Positions 43,281 through 51,973 of a stretch of 64,000 bases of DNA are shown here, one piece after another. The notes below the pieces were generated by a model. It did no database searches and was not told the origin of the DNA. It was given only the letters and a program-made list of their open reading frames with translations. A program made the position numbers and the translations under genes. This DNA is from CAZHVS01 sp964536015 (GTDB taxonomy: Bacteria; Bacteroidota; Ignavibacteria; Ignavibacteriales; Ignavibacteriaceae), in the NCBI GenBank assembly GCA_964536015.1, contig CAZHVS010000006.1:124001-188000 (forward strand), given 5' to 3'. Numbering within the stretch: the first letter of the stretch is position 1; the number at the start of each line of letters is the position of its first letter.

Positions 43281-44576
43281 ATGACTACAATTATTGATGT
43301 AAGAGCCAGAGAAATACTTGACTCAAGAGGCAATCCAACTCTTGAAGCTGAGGTTGAACTTGAATGTGGAATAATTGGAAGAGCTGCTGTTCCAAGTGGA
43401 GCTTCAACCGGAGAACACGAAGCCTGTGAACTTAGAGATGGAGATGAAACTCGTTTTCTTGGTAAAGGTGTCTTAAAAGCTGTTGATAATGTTAACGAAA
43501 AAATTTGCAAAGAGTTAATTGATTTTGATGCACTTGATCAGACTGGCTTAGACCAATTTTTAATAAACCTTGACGGAACACCAAACAAGTCTGAGCTTGG
43601 TGCAAATGCAATTCTTGGTGTTTCTCTTGCAGTAGCAAAAGCCGCAGCTGAATGTGTAGGCTTACCTTTATATAGATACATTGGTGGCTTTAATGCAAAA
43701 GTTCTTCCTGTTCCTATGATGAATATTATTAACGGAGGAAAGCATGCTGATAACAATGTCGATTTCCAGGAATTTATGATTATGCCAGTTGGTGCTGAAT
43801 CTTTTGTTCAGGCACTAAGAATGGGTGCTGAAGTATTTCATGCTCTTAAATCGGTCCTGAAGAAGAAAGGTTATAATACTTCTGTTGGTGATGAAGGTGG
43901 TTTTGCACCTAACCTTAAATCGAATGATGAAGCTATAGAAGTAATTTTAACTGCAATAGAAAAAGCAAATTATAAAGCAGGTGAAGATATTTGTATTGCA
44001 CTTGATCCTGCAATGAATGAATTATTTATTAAAGAAAAAAATGCTTATCATTTCTTTAAATCAAATCCCGACAAACTCGTATCCCCTGAAGAGATGGTTG
44101 ATTATCTTATTAAATGGACAGAAAAGTATCCCATCATTTCAATTGAAGACGGACTTGCAGAAGATGACTGGGATGGTTGGGAATTAATTACAAAAAAAAT
44201 TGGAAATAAAATTCAACTTGTTGGAGATGATATTTTTGTTACAAACACAGAAAGATTATCGATGGGAATTGAAAGAGGCATTGCAAACTCAATCCTTATT
44301 AAAGTTAACCAGATTGGAACACTTACCGAAACAATTGATGCAATAGAACTTGCAAAGAAAAATGGTTATACTGCTGTAATAAGCCATAGAAGCGGTGAAA
44401 CTGAAGATACGACAATAGCTGATATTGCTGTTGCTACAAATGCAGGACAAATAAAAACAGGTTCTACAAGTAGAACAGACAGAATAGCCAAATACAACCA
44501 GCTTATAAGAATTGAAGAAGAGCTTGGTGGTTCAGCTTCTTTTCTTGGAATTGGTGCGGTGAATTATAATAAATAA
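43281..44576 (+). CDS. eno: Enolase
   Basis: Converts 2-phosphoglycerate to phosphoenolpyruvate in glycolysis. The 431-residue length is standard. Motifs: AREILDSRGNPTLEAEVEL, the mobile loop PSGASTGEHEACELRD, GDEGGFAPNLKSN (catalytic Glu), SIEDGLAEDDWDGW, ILIKVNQIGTLTET (catalytic Lys) and SHRSGETEDTTIADIAV. A strong CTAGGAG site precedes the ATG. It is followed by an intrinsic terminator. Confidence 0.98.
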   Translation: MTTIIDVRAREILDSRGNPTLEAEVELECGIIGRAAVPSGASTGEHEACELRDGDETRFLGKGVLKAVDNVNEKICKELIDFDALDQTGLDQFLINLDGTPNKSELGANAILGVSLAVAKAAAECVGLPLYRYIGGFNAKVLPVPMMNIINGGKHADNNVDFQEFMIMPVGAESFVQALRMGAEVFHALKSVLKKKGYNTSVGDEGGFAPNLKSNDEAIEVILTAIEKANYKAGEDICIALDPAMNELFIKEKNAYHFFKSNPDKLVSPEEMVDYLIKWTEKYPIISIEDGLAEDDWDGWELITKKIGNKIQLVGDDIFVTNTERLSMGIERGIANSILIKVNQIGTLTETIDAIELAKKNGYTAVISHRSGETEDTTIADIAVATNAGQIKTGSTSRTDRIAKYNQLIRIEEELGGSASFLGIGAVNYNK

Positions 44577-44594
44577 ACTTAATCCTTTTGGGAG

Positions 44595-44618
44595 CCCGGT
44601 TTTAGTACCGGGTTTTTT
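44595..44618 (+). terminator. Intrinsic terminator of eno
   Basis: CCCGGT/ACCGGG form a 6-bp GC-rich stem with a 6-nt loop, followed by six T (44613-44618). The T-run ends at the ATG of the EamA gene. The sequence AGCCCGGTTTT...CCGGGTTTTTT is nearly repeated at the terminator after 50643. Confidence 0.85.
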
Positions 44619-45503
44619 ATGCAATTCATCGGAGAAATAGCCGCTTTAATTACTGCCCTGCTCTGGTCAGGTTCGTCCATTGTATTTACTGAAGCATCAA
44701 GAAGAATTGGAAGCCAGCAATTAAATGTTAACAGACTAATTGCCGCATTGTTTTTTTTGTTAATCATAAATCTTTTTATTGGAATTGATAACAAAATTTC
44801 CAACCAGCAATATTTCTATTTAATCATAAGTGGAATCATAGGATTGGTGTTTGGTGATGGATTTTTATTTAAAGCTTTTCAAACCATTGGTGCAAGATAC
44901 AGTATGCTGCTAATGTCGCTTGTTCCGGCTTTTACTGCTTTACTTGCATTTATTTTTTTGAATGAAGTTTTATCCTTCACTGCTCTATTGGGTATGGCTA
45001 TTACAATAACAGGAATTGTAATTGTTGTTGGTGATAAAAAAAATAACTCAAAAGAAGTAATGAGTTTACCCGGTTTGTTATTTGGAATATTCGGTGCAGT
45101 TGGTCAGGCTGCAGGTCTTTTATTTGCAAAATCAGCTTTTATGCTTGGTGAAATAAATGGCTTCACTGCAACATTTATCAGAATATCTGCTTCTGTTATA
45201 CTTTTTGTACCTGTGATGATAATCTTCAAACAATATTCTAATCCTGTTAAAGTATATTCTAACGATATAAAATCTTTATGGTTAACTATTACGGGAAGTA
45301 TTATTGGTCCTGTTTTAGGAATAACATTCAGTTTAATTGCAATTAAATACACTGATGTTGGAATAGCATCTACTCTAATGTCGACTGTACCTGTCACAAT
45401 GCTTCCGCTTGTTTGGCTTGTGTATAAAGAAAGAATAACATACCTCGGTTTCCTAGGTTCAATAGTAGCAGTCATTGGTGTGGCTGTTTTAATTCTCAGA
45501 TAA
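44619..45503 (+). CDS. EamA/DMT-family transporter
   Basis: A 294-residue inner-membrane transporter with ten hydrophobic helices arranged as two EamA repeats: repeat one starts IGEIAALITALLWSGSSIVF, repeat two LPGLLFGIFGAVGQAAGLLFAKS. The family exports metabolites such as amino acids and drugs; substrate unknown. There is no leader: the ATG lies immediately after the T-run of the enolase terminator, with no ribosome site of its own, so it needs read-through or a leaderless start. Confidence 0.88.
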   Translation: MQFIGEIAALITALLWSGSSIVFTEASRRIGSQQLNVNRLIAALFFLLIINLFIGIDNKISNQQYFYLIISGIIGLVFGDGFLFKAFQTIGARYSMLLMSLVPAFTALLAFIFLNEVLSFTALLGMAITITGIVIVVGDKKNNSKEVMSLPGLLFGIFGAVGQAAGLLFAKSAFMLGEINGFTATFIRISASVILFVPVMIIFKQYSNPVKVYSNDIKSLWLTITGSIIGPVLGITFSLIAIKYTDVGIASTLMSTVPVTMLPLVWLVYKERITYLGFLGSIVAVIGVAVLILR

Positions 45504-45510
45504 TGAAAAT

Positions 45511-45526
45511 CCGAAAAATTTTTCGG
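45511..45526 (+). terminator. Probable terminator hairpin after the EamA gene
   Basis: CCGAAAAATTTTTCGG is a perfect 16-bp palindrome starting 8 nt after the EamA stop codon. It can fold as a hairpin and is followed by TTTG. The U-tract is poor, so confidence is moderate. Confidence 0.45.
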
Positions 45527-45583
45527 TTTGTAATTAAAAAATTTCCTAAATTACTTCTAACAATTATTTAAAGATTTTCTTCT

Positions 45584-48500
45584 ATGCCATCAAATTTTGA
45601 AGAAGTAAAGAACAATGTAGATGCCCTCTGGGTTGAGCATGGTTATGGAAATCGTTTCCAAGGTTTCCAGAATTTAATGCGTTTACGTATCCGCGACATC
45701 CTTCTTGTGTCAAGTCTGTACGATTTATATTTATTTGAAGAGGACGGACGTCTTTATGAACTTATCCGGAACGAATACCAGGGATTAAACCTGAGCCACT
45801 CACCAGAACTTACAAGGGTTTCAAACGGTCATGATGCTATTGCTCTTGCAAAAGAAGAAAGAAGATTTGATCTGATAATCTGTACCTTGCACATTGAAGA
45901 TATGCATGCAATTAATTTTGCAAAACTTGTTCACGAATCAGGTTTGAATATCCCCGTTGTTCTTCTTGCTCACGATAACAGAGAGCTTCATTTTCTATTG
46001 AAATACCAGGACGCTTCTGTATTCGATAAAGTTTTTATATGGCAGGGAGACTTTAGAATAATTATTGCCATAATAAAGTATCTTGAAGATAAACTTAATG
46101 TAAACCAGGATACAAGAATTGTCGGCGTTCAATCTGTCATTGTAATTGAAGATAATGTAAGATACTATTCTTCTTTCCTACCAATCATTTATACAGAAAT
46201 GCTTAATCAATCAAGACGATTGATATCAGAAGGAATAAATCTTACACACAAATATCTCCGTATGCGGGCAAGACCAAAAATACTTTTATGCTCGAACTAC
46301 GAAGAAGCTTTTAATTACTATGAAGAATATAAAGAAACATTACTCGGTATTATTTCTGATATTGATTTCCCGAAAAATGGAGTGCAATGTCCCGAAGCAG
46401 GAATAGAATTTGCCAAACTCGTTAAAGACGAACATACAGATATTCCAGTTCTGTTAATGTCTAATATGAAAGAGAATGAAAAAGCAGCACTTGAAGTTGC
46501 AAATTCATTTATCTTAAAAGATTCTCCAACCCTTCTCGACCAGCTTAGAAATTTTATGAATCATTACTTTGCTTTTGGTGATTTTATTTTCAGAACCCCG
46601 GAAGGAAGAGAAGTAGGAAGAGCTGCTGACTTAAAGACATTACAGGAACAGTTAAGTGTAATCCCCGAAGAAAGTATTAAGTACCACGCTGAACGAAATC
46701 ACTTTTCTAACTGGTTAAAAGCAAGAACCGAATTCTGGCTTGCTTACAGGTTAAGACCAAGAAAGGTTTCCGATTATAATTCTATCGAAGAACTGAGAGA
46801 GGATTTAATCAAATCACTTTCTTCATATCGTCATTTAAGACAAAGGGGATTAATTACAGATTTTGCTAAAGAATCATTTGATCCGACAAATAGTTTTGCA
46901 CGCATTGGAGGCGGTTCGCTTGGTGGTAAAGCAAGAGGTCTTGGTTTTGTAAATACATTAATTAATGATTACAACGTAAGAGACAGGTTTGAAGAAGTAA
47001 AAATTTATATTCCCTCTGCTGTTGTGCTTGGTACAGAAGTGTTCGATCATTTTGTAGATGAAAATAATCTTCGCAATTTTGCTTTGAACTGCAATGATGA
47101 CGCTGAAATTACAAAAAGATTTCTTGAAGCATCCAAATTTCCCGAAGATATTCTTGGTGAGCTTGCCGCATTTTTAGATATAGTTCACACTCCGCTTGCT
47201 GTTCGTTCATCAAGCTTGCTGGAAGATTCTCAATATCATCCTTTTGCCGGTGTTTATGAAACTTATATGATTCCAAATAAACACCACAATCCTTTAATAA
47301 GATTGAATGACTTATTGAATACAATAAAACGTGTTTACGCTTCAACATTTTATCAGGGAGCTAAAGATTATATTAAAATAACTTCTTACCGTCTTGAAGA
47401 AGAAAAGATGGCAGTTATAATTCAACGACTTGTTGGACTTGTCCACGAAAACCGATTTTACCCCGACATTTCAGGCGTTGCAAAATCTTATAATTTTTAT
47501 CCACATCCTCCACAAAAGCAATCTGATGGAATTGTCTCTGTTGCACTTGGTCTGGGAAAAACGGTTGTTGATGGAGGTAATACTGTTCGCTTCTGTCCAA
47601 AATATCCAACAGACCTTATGCAGTTCTATTCTGTAAAAGAATCTTTGAACTCAACACAAAGACAATTTTATGCTTTGCAGCTTGATGGAAATGCAGATTT
47701 TGGCTACACTACACACGATATGCTTGTTAATCAATACGATCTTGATGTTGCAGAAAAAGATGGAGCGCTTTTCCCTGTTGGTTCAACTTATTCTGTTGAT
47801 AATAATATGATTTATGATGGTCTTTCAAGACAGGGTCCACGACTTGTAACTTTTGGTCCTATTCTGCGTAATAAAATTTTCCCTTTGCCGGAAATTCTTG
47901 ACCTGCTGCTCGATATGGGAACATGGGGAATGGGTTCTCCTGTTGAAATTGAATTTGCTGTTAATATGACAACTCCAAGAGGTGAACCGAAAGAATTTGG
48001 TATTCTGCAGATGAGACCTCTGGTTGTAAGTCATGAAGCTGAAGAAATTAATTTGCATGAATACGAACCTTCTTCAATACTTTGTTATAGTAACCAGGTT
48101 CTAGGTAATGGAATTATTAAAGATATTTACGACATCATCTTTGTTGACTTCCATTTATTCGATCGTTCAAGAAGTCGTGAGGTTGCAAAGGAAGTTGCAT
48201 GGTTTAACAATAAGTTAAGTGATGAAAATCGGCATTATCTTTTAATTGGTGTTGGAAGATGGGGTTCTTTAGATCCGTGGCTTGGAATACCAGTAAACTG
48301 GGAACAAATCTCGGGTGCTAAAGCAATAGTTGAAAGTGGTTTTAAAGATTTTTCTGTTACTCCTTCGCAGGGTTCTCACTTCTTTCAAAATATTACTTCA
48401 TTCCAGGTTGGATATTTTACTGTGAATCCTCATCTTAACCAGGGCAATGTTGATTGGGATTGGTTATTAAGTATTAAACCAATTGAATCGCAGTCGTTAA

Positions 48501-48586
48501 CGCATCATATAAGATTTGAAAAAGAAATAATTATTAAAATGAACGGACATCAAAATCAAGGAATAATTCTTAAACCGGAGATTTAA
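45584..48586 (+). CDS. Receiver-like / PEP-synthase-type ATP-grasp fusion
   Basis: A 1,000-residue protein. Residues 35-165 form a receiver-like domain in which the phospho-acceptor position is Thr (about 101, in LIICTLHIEDM), so it cannot be a normal response regulator. A second receiver-like domain (about 230-325) keeps candidate acidic residues (D259 or D261 in IISDIDFP) and Lys312 in FILKDSP. From about 440 (GGGSLGGKARGLGFV) to 830 it is a PPDK/PEP-synthase N-terminal ATP-grasp domain, with AVRSSSLLEDSQYHPFAGVYE and ILQMRPLVV. The phosphohistidine swivel and the PEP-binding barrel are absent. The C-terminal 170 residues contain SQGSHFFQNIT. Related proteins occur in Bacteroidota but are uncharacterised. 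It starts an operon with the zinc-ribbon and gdhA genes. Confidence 0.75.
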   Translation: MPSNFEEVKNNVDALWVEHGYGNRFQGFQNLMRLRIRDILLVSSLYDLYLFEEDGRLYELIRNEYQGLNLSHSPELTRVSNGHDAIALAKEERRFDLIICTLHIEDMHAINFAKLVHESGLNIPVVLLAHDNRELHFLLKYQDASVFDKVFIWQGDFRIIIAIIKYLEDKLNVNQDTRIVGVQSVIVIEDNVRYYSSFLPIIYTEMLNQSRRLISEGINLTHKYLRMRARPKILLCSNYEEAFNYYEEYKETLLGIISDIDFPKNGVQCPEAGIEFAKLVKDEHTDIPVLLMSNMKENEKAALEVANSFILKDSPTLLDQLRNFMNHYFAFGDFIFRTPEGREVGRAADLKTLQEQLSVIPEESIKYHAERNHFSNWLKARTEFWLAYRLRPRKVSDYNSIEELREDLIKSLSSYRHLRQRGLITDFAKESFDPTNSFARIGGGSLGGKARGLGFVNTLINDYNVRDRFEEVKIYIPSAVVLGTEVFDHFVDENNLRNFALNCNDDAEITKRFLEASKFPEDILGELAAFLDIVHTPLAVRSSSLLEDSQYHPFAGVYETYMIPNKHHNPLIRLNDLLNTIKRVYASTFYQGAKDYIKITSYRLEEEKMAVIIQRLVGLVHENRFYPDISGVAKSYNFYPHPPQKQSDGIVSVALGLGKTVVDGGNTVRFCPKYPTDLMQFYSVKESLNSTQRQFYALQLDGNADFGYTTHDMLVNQYDLDVAEKDGALFPVGSTYSVDNNMIYDGLSRQGPRLVTFGPILRNKIFPLPEILDLLLDMGTWGMGSPVEIEFAVNMTTPRGEPKEFGILQMRPLVVSHEAEEINLHEYEPSSILCYSNQVLGNGIIKDIYDIIFVDFHLFDRSRSREVAKEVAWFNNKLSDENRHYLLIGVGRWGSLDPWLGIPVNWEQISGAKAIVESGFKDFSVTPSQGSHFFQNITSFQVGYFTVNPHLNQGNVDWDWLLSIKPIESQSLTHHIRFEKEIIIKMNGHQNQGIILKPEI

Positions 48587-48787
48587 ATGAGTTCAAACGA
48601 ACAAAAAAAAGAAACTTTGGATTCCTGCCCGCACTGTGGACATAAACTAAGTCAATGGCAACAGGTAATTTTAAGCGTTGATAGAGTTTTAATGTGCAAA
48701 AGCTGCTGGTACAGGATCATCCTCGATGTTAATACCGGCGAAGATGATGAAAAAAAAGAACAGGATAAAAAAGGAAAGGAAAAATAA
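48587..48787 (+). CDS. Small zinc-ribbon protein
   Basis: A 66-residue protein with two Cys pairs, SCPHCGHKL at residues 13-21 and MCKSCWYR around 47-54, predicted to bind one zinc ion, and a highly charged C-terminal tail. The start codon directly follows the stop codon of the receiver/ATP-grasp gene (gap 0 nt) with GGAG upstream, and gdhA starts 2 nt later. Being locked between these two, it is most likely co-translated with them. Function unknown. Confidence 0.7.
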   Translation: MSSNEQKKETLDSCPHCGHKLSQWQQVILSVDRVLMCKSCWYRIILDVNTGEDDEKKEQDKKGKEK

Positions 48788-48789
48788 AT

Positions 48790-50037
48790 ATGGAATCTTA
48801 TAACTCTTTCCGCGTTACGCAACAACAGGTATTGGAAGCGGCAAAAATCTTAAAACTTGATGAGGAAACAATTGAACTTCTTATCTGGCCGCAAAGAGAA
48901 TTTAAATTCACATTTCCAGTAAAGATGGATAACGGAAAAACAGAAATTTTTCATGCATGGAGAATTCAGCATAATTATGCACGCGGTCCGGCAAAAGGTG
49001 GAATTCGTTTTCACCCTGAAGAAACAGTCGATACAATTCGTGCTCTTGCTTCGTGGATGACATGGAAAACCGCAGTGGTTGACCTTCCGCTTGGCGGCGG
49101 TAAAGGTGGAGTAAGATGCAATCCAAAATCAATGTCCGAACGCGAACTTGAAAATCTTTCCCGTTCTTATATTCGTGCTATTGCTCCTATGATTGGAGTT
49201 GATAAAGATATTCCCGCTCCAGATGTTTATACTAATCCTCAAACTATGGCATGGATGATGGATGAATATGAAACGATTGTTAGTTATCATCACCCCGGTG
49301 TAATGACAGATAAACCCCAACAAATTGGCGGTACAGAAGGTAGAAGAGATGCTACTGCACGTGGCGGTGTTATCACTGTAAATGAAGCTTGTAAACTACT
49401 TGGTTATGACCCAACAAAGAGTTATGCAATTCAGGGATTTGGAAACGCCGGACAGCGGGCAGCATTACTTCACCAGGAAATTCTTGGTGGTGGAAAACTT
49501 ATTGCAGTAAGTGATTCTCGTGGAGCTATTTATAACGAACAAGGATTTGACCCAAAAGAACTTGTAACTTATAAACTTAAAACAGGTTCGATACTTAATT
49601 TCCCGGGTGCAAAATCAATTCCACAGGATTCTCTGCTTGAACTTGATGTAGAGATTCTTTATCCTGCTGCCCTTGAAAATTCTATTACACAACACAATGC
49701 AAATAAAATAAAAGCAAAAGTAATTTGTGAACTTGCTAATGGTCCTACTACTCCTGAGGCTGATATTATTTTGAATAAAAAAGGAATACATGTTATTCCT
49801 GATATTCTTGCAAGTGCTGGCGGAGTTACAGTTTCATACTTTGAAATGGTGCAGGATAAATATTCATTCTTCTGGGATGAGCAAACTGTGCATAACAGGT
49901 TAGACCAGAAGTTGAAACAGGCATATCATCGTGTTCAGGACGCGGTTAAAGAAAAAAAGGTTCATCCGCGCCTTGCCGCAATGGTTGTTGGTGTTGCTCG
50001 TGTTGCCGAAGCCTGTAAATTAAGAGGCTGGGTATAA
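48790..50037 (+). CDS. gdhA: Glutamate dehydrogenase
   Basis: Reversible amination of 2-oxoglutarate to glutamate. A 415-residue Glu/Leu/Phe/Val dehydrogenase with HNYARGPAKGGIRFHPE (substrate Lys), DLPLGGGKGGVRCNPK (catalytic Lys), the catalytic Asp in DVYTNPQTMAWMMDEYE-type segment, and a Rossmann motif AIQGFGNAGQRAA. AAGGAAAAAT precedes the ATG. With glnA 20 kb away it gives a second route for nitrogen entry. Coenzyme preference is not certain. Confidence 0.96.
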   Translation: MESYNSFRVTQQQVLEAAKILKLDEETIELLIWPQREFKFTFPVKMDNGKTEIFHAWRIQHNYARGPAKGGIRFHPEETVDTIRALASWMTWKTAVVDLPLGGGKGGVRCNPKSMSERELENLSRSYIRAIAPMIGVDKDIPAPDVYTNPQTMAWMMDEYETIVSYHHPGVMTDKPQQIGGTEGRRDATARGGVITVNEACKLLGYDPTKSYAIQGFGNAGQRAALLHQEILGGGKLIAVSDSRGAIYNEQGFDPKELVTYKLKTGSILNFPGAKSIPQDSLLELDVEILYPAALENSITQHNANKIKAKVICELANGPTTPEADIILNKKGIHVIPDILASAGGVTVSYFEMVQDKYSFFWDEQTVHNRLDQKLKQAYHRVQDAVKEKKVHPRLAAMVVGVARVAEACKLRGWV

Positions 50038-50085
50038 TTAATTACGACTATTCATTTTTCATTCACTAAATAAAGGATAAACAAA

Positions 50086-50643
50086 ATGGCAGATATGTTA
50101 AAGAAAATTTCACCTGTTTTTTACGTGGTGATAGTTCTCTCGTTCTTTTTAACTTTTGTAAACATTACCTGTGCAGGTACCAAAATTGCAAGTCTCAGCG
50201 GTTTTGAAGTTGCTTTTGGTACCACAATAGAACAACCAGGGGGCGCTGGTGGTATGTTTGGCGGTAAAGGAGCTAAGGCAAAAGAAACTACTACCGACCC
50301 GAATGCTACTGCAATAATTGCTCTTGTAATTGCAGTTGCCGGAATAATTCTTAGCTTTGTGCAAATTAAACAACAATCATTAATTTTGATTATTCTAAGT
50401 GCACTTGGCTTTATTGTAATGTTGATGGTTAAATCTTCAATTGGTGGAGATATTTCAAAGCAGCCGGTGCAGATGCTTGAAATCTCTTATGGGATTGGTT
50501 ATTATCTTGCATTACTCTTTTTTATTATTCCAATTGTTACCAATGTACTTATTATGGTGACCGGTAAAAAAGAAGTTGTGATTGATGGTTTACCACCTGC
50601 AAATGAACCACCACCAGTTAATAACGACCAGCCACAGGTATAA
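50086..50643 (+). CDS. Small polytopic membrane protein
   Basis: A 185-residue protein with four predicted hydrophobic helices (about residues 11-28, 70-88, 97-112, 130-155), a Gly-rich loop GGAGGMFGGKGAKAKETT and a Pro/Asn-rich cytoplasmic tail PPANEPPPVNNDQP. No family was recognised. The ATG has AAGGAT 7 nt upstream and sits 48 nt after gdhA, so it may be the last gene of that operon; a strong terminator follows. Confidence 0.6.
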   Translation: MADMLKKISPVFYVVIVLSFFLTFVNITCAGTKIASLSGFEVAFGTTIEQPGGAGGMFGGKGAKAKETTTDPNATAIIALVIAVAGIILSFVQIKQQSLILIILSALGFIVMLMVKSSIGGDISKQPVQMLEISYGIGYYLALLFFIIPIVTNVLIMVTGKKEVVIDGLPPANEPPPVNNDQPQV

Positions 50644-50650
50644 AAATTTA

Positions 50651-50678
50651 AGCCCGGTTTTTACAACCGGGTTTTTTT
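50651..50678 (+). terminator. Intrinsic terminator after the membrane-protein gene
   Basis: CCCGGTT/AACCGGG stem with a short loop is followed by eight T. It begins about 9 nt after the stop codon. The sequence closely matches the enolase terminator. Confidence 0.85.
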
Positions 50679-50754
50679 TGCTCATTAATATTCCTTTAGA
50701 TTACCAGTGCCCCAGATTAAATTTGAAACTTCTCCACCTTAATACCCTTCAACA

Positions 50755-51004
50755 TTGTCCTGAGGGTTTTTGCCCTCCATTTCCAAAATTGGAAATATGG
50801 TTTTTTGTTCGAAAAACGGCATTGTAAAAACTTACAATAGGGGTTTCCGCGTAGAAAGTGGCATTGTNNNNNNNNNNNNNNNNNNNNNNNNNNNNNNNNN
50901 NNNNNNNNNNNNNNNNNNNNNNNNNNNNNNNNNNNNNNNNNNNNNNNNNNNNNNNNNNNNNNNNNNNCGTAGAAAGTGGCATTGTAAAAATTTACAATAG
51001 GGGT
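50755..51004. repeat. 42-bp double-hairpin tandem repeat with assembly gap
   Basis: Unit: an 18-bp palindrome followed by a 24-bp spacer that is itself hairpin-forming. Palindrome copies start at 50779 (ATTTCCAAAATTGGAAAT), 50821 (ATTGTAAAAACTTACAAT), 50863 (cut by the gap) and 50981 (ATTGTAAAAATTTACAAT). Spacers contain GTTTTT/AAAAAC or TTTC/GAAA inverted pairs. A GAGGG/CCCTC hairpin at 50762-50777 precedes the first copy. The 50863 and 50981 copies flank exactly 100 N (50868-50967), a scaffolding placeholder, so further copies were probably collapsed or skipped. It is intergenic between the membrane-protein gene and the hydrolase. The rest of 50644-51063 holds no gene. Confidence 0.75.
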
Positions 51005-51063
51005 ATAATAGATTTCAGATTAGTTCCTAAAAATCAACAAAAAGGAATAAAAAACTCATTCAA

Positions 51064-51843
51064 TCAAAATTTTTTAAGAAATCGGGCAATAGTTTTATTC
51101 ACAAAATCTGGTTTTTCTACCGGCGTCATATGTCCTGCACTGGGCACAATGCAGAATTCGGAATTGGGAATTTTCTCCTGCATCTTCTTCATTTCTTCAA
51201 CCGGCGAAAGGACATCTTTTTCTCCGCATAGTACCAGCGCCGGTACTTTTATTTGGCTTAAAAATTCTGTGGTGCTTGTTCTTCCCTGCATTGCAAGCAG
51301 ACAGCCTTTAACTCCAAGCGGATTTAATTTCTTTGATGATTCAAGGTAAGATTGGTATTCATTTGTTTTTTTAAACTCATCTGAAAAACAGTTTGGTAAA
51401 AATCCATCAATAAATTTATCAAGTCCTTCTTCGTTAATCTGTTTAATGCCCGCCGCTCTTTTAAGTTTTGCCTGATTTGTATCAGCATCGGCACGGGTAT
51501 CAAAAAAAATTAAACCTCTGAAAAGTCCGGGATTTTTTTCAACTGCCCTGAATGAAAGATAACCGCCCATCGAAAGCCCCGCAAGAACAGGTCTGTTCAA
51601 TTTAAGTTCTTTAATAATTTCAAACAGGTCATCAACAAACATTTCCATAGTATATTGCCCGTCCCTTATATCCGATTTGCCAAGACCTCTTATATCGTAG
51701 GTTACACAATAGAAATCTTCTTTTAAAAATTCTGTCTGATAATTCCACATACTGTTATTAAAAGTAAAACCATGCACAAAAACAACAGGAATATTATTTT
51801 CATTTCCGTATGTGAACACGGGCAAACCATTTACAGTTTTCAT
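51064..51843 (-). CDS. Alpha/beta-fold hydrolase
   Basis: A 259-residue serine hydrolase. The oxyanion-hole region reads VVFVHGFTFNNSMW; the nucleophile elbow is GLSMGGYLSF (Ser); the acid is the Asp of CGEKDVLSPVEEM; the base His is in SAGHMTPVEKP. The length and C-terminal pattern match 3-oxoadipate enol-lactonase-like and related esterases, but the substrate is unknown. GGAG precedes the ATG. No aromatic-degradation genes are near, so a lactonase role is unlikely to be certain. Confidence 0.85.
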   Translation of the reverse strand: MKTVNGLPVFTYGNENNIPVVFVHGFTFNNSMWNYQTEFLKEDFYCVTYDIRGLGKSDIRDGQYTMEMFVDDLFEIIKELKLNRPVLAGLSMGGYLSFRAVEKNPGLFRGLIFFDTRADADTNQAKLKRAAGIKQINEEGLDKFIDGFLPNCFSDEFKKTNEYQSYLESSKKLNPLGVKGCLLAMQGRTSTTEFLSQIKVPALVLCGEKDVLSPVEEMKKMQEKIPNSEFCIVPSAGHMTPVEKPDFVNKTIARFLKKF

Positions 51844-51973
51844 ATTTTCTCCAAAAAAATCCTTTTAAGACGACAATTTTTCTTATAATTTTACATACAA
51901 ATTTAATTAAAGCATCAGGTTGAAACCAGATAAAATAAAATTATTTCAAAAGAATGCAGAAATAGCCTGAAAA

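Noticed and set aside
50779..51004. CRISPR array
   Set aside because: The spacers are themselves conserved and hairpin-forming, repeats are only 18 bp, and no cas gene is in the window.
50749..51349. Open frames running across the N block
   Set aside because: They contain a run of undetermined residues and join unrelated sides of the assembly gap, and the right part is antisense to the alpha/beta hydrolase.
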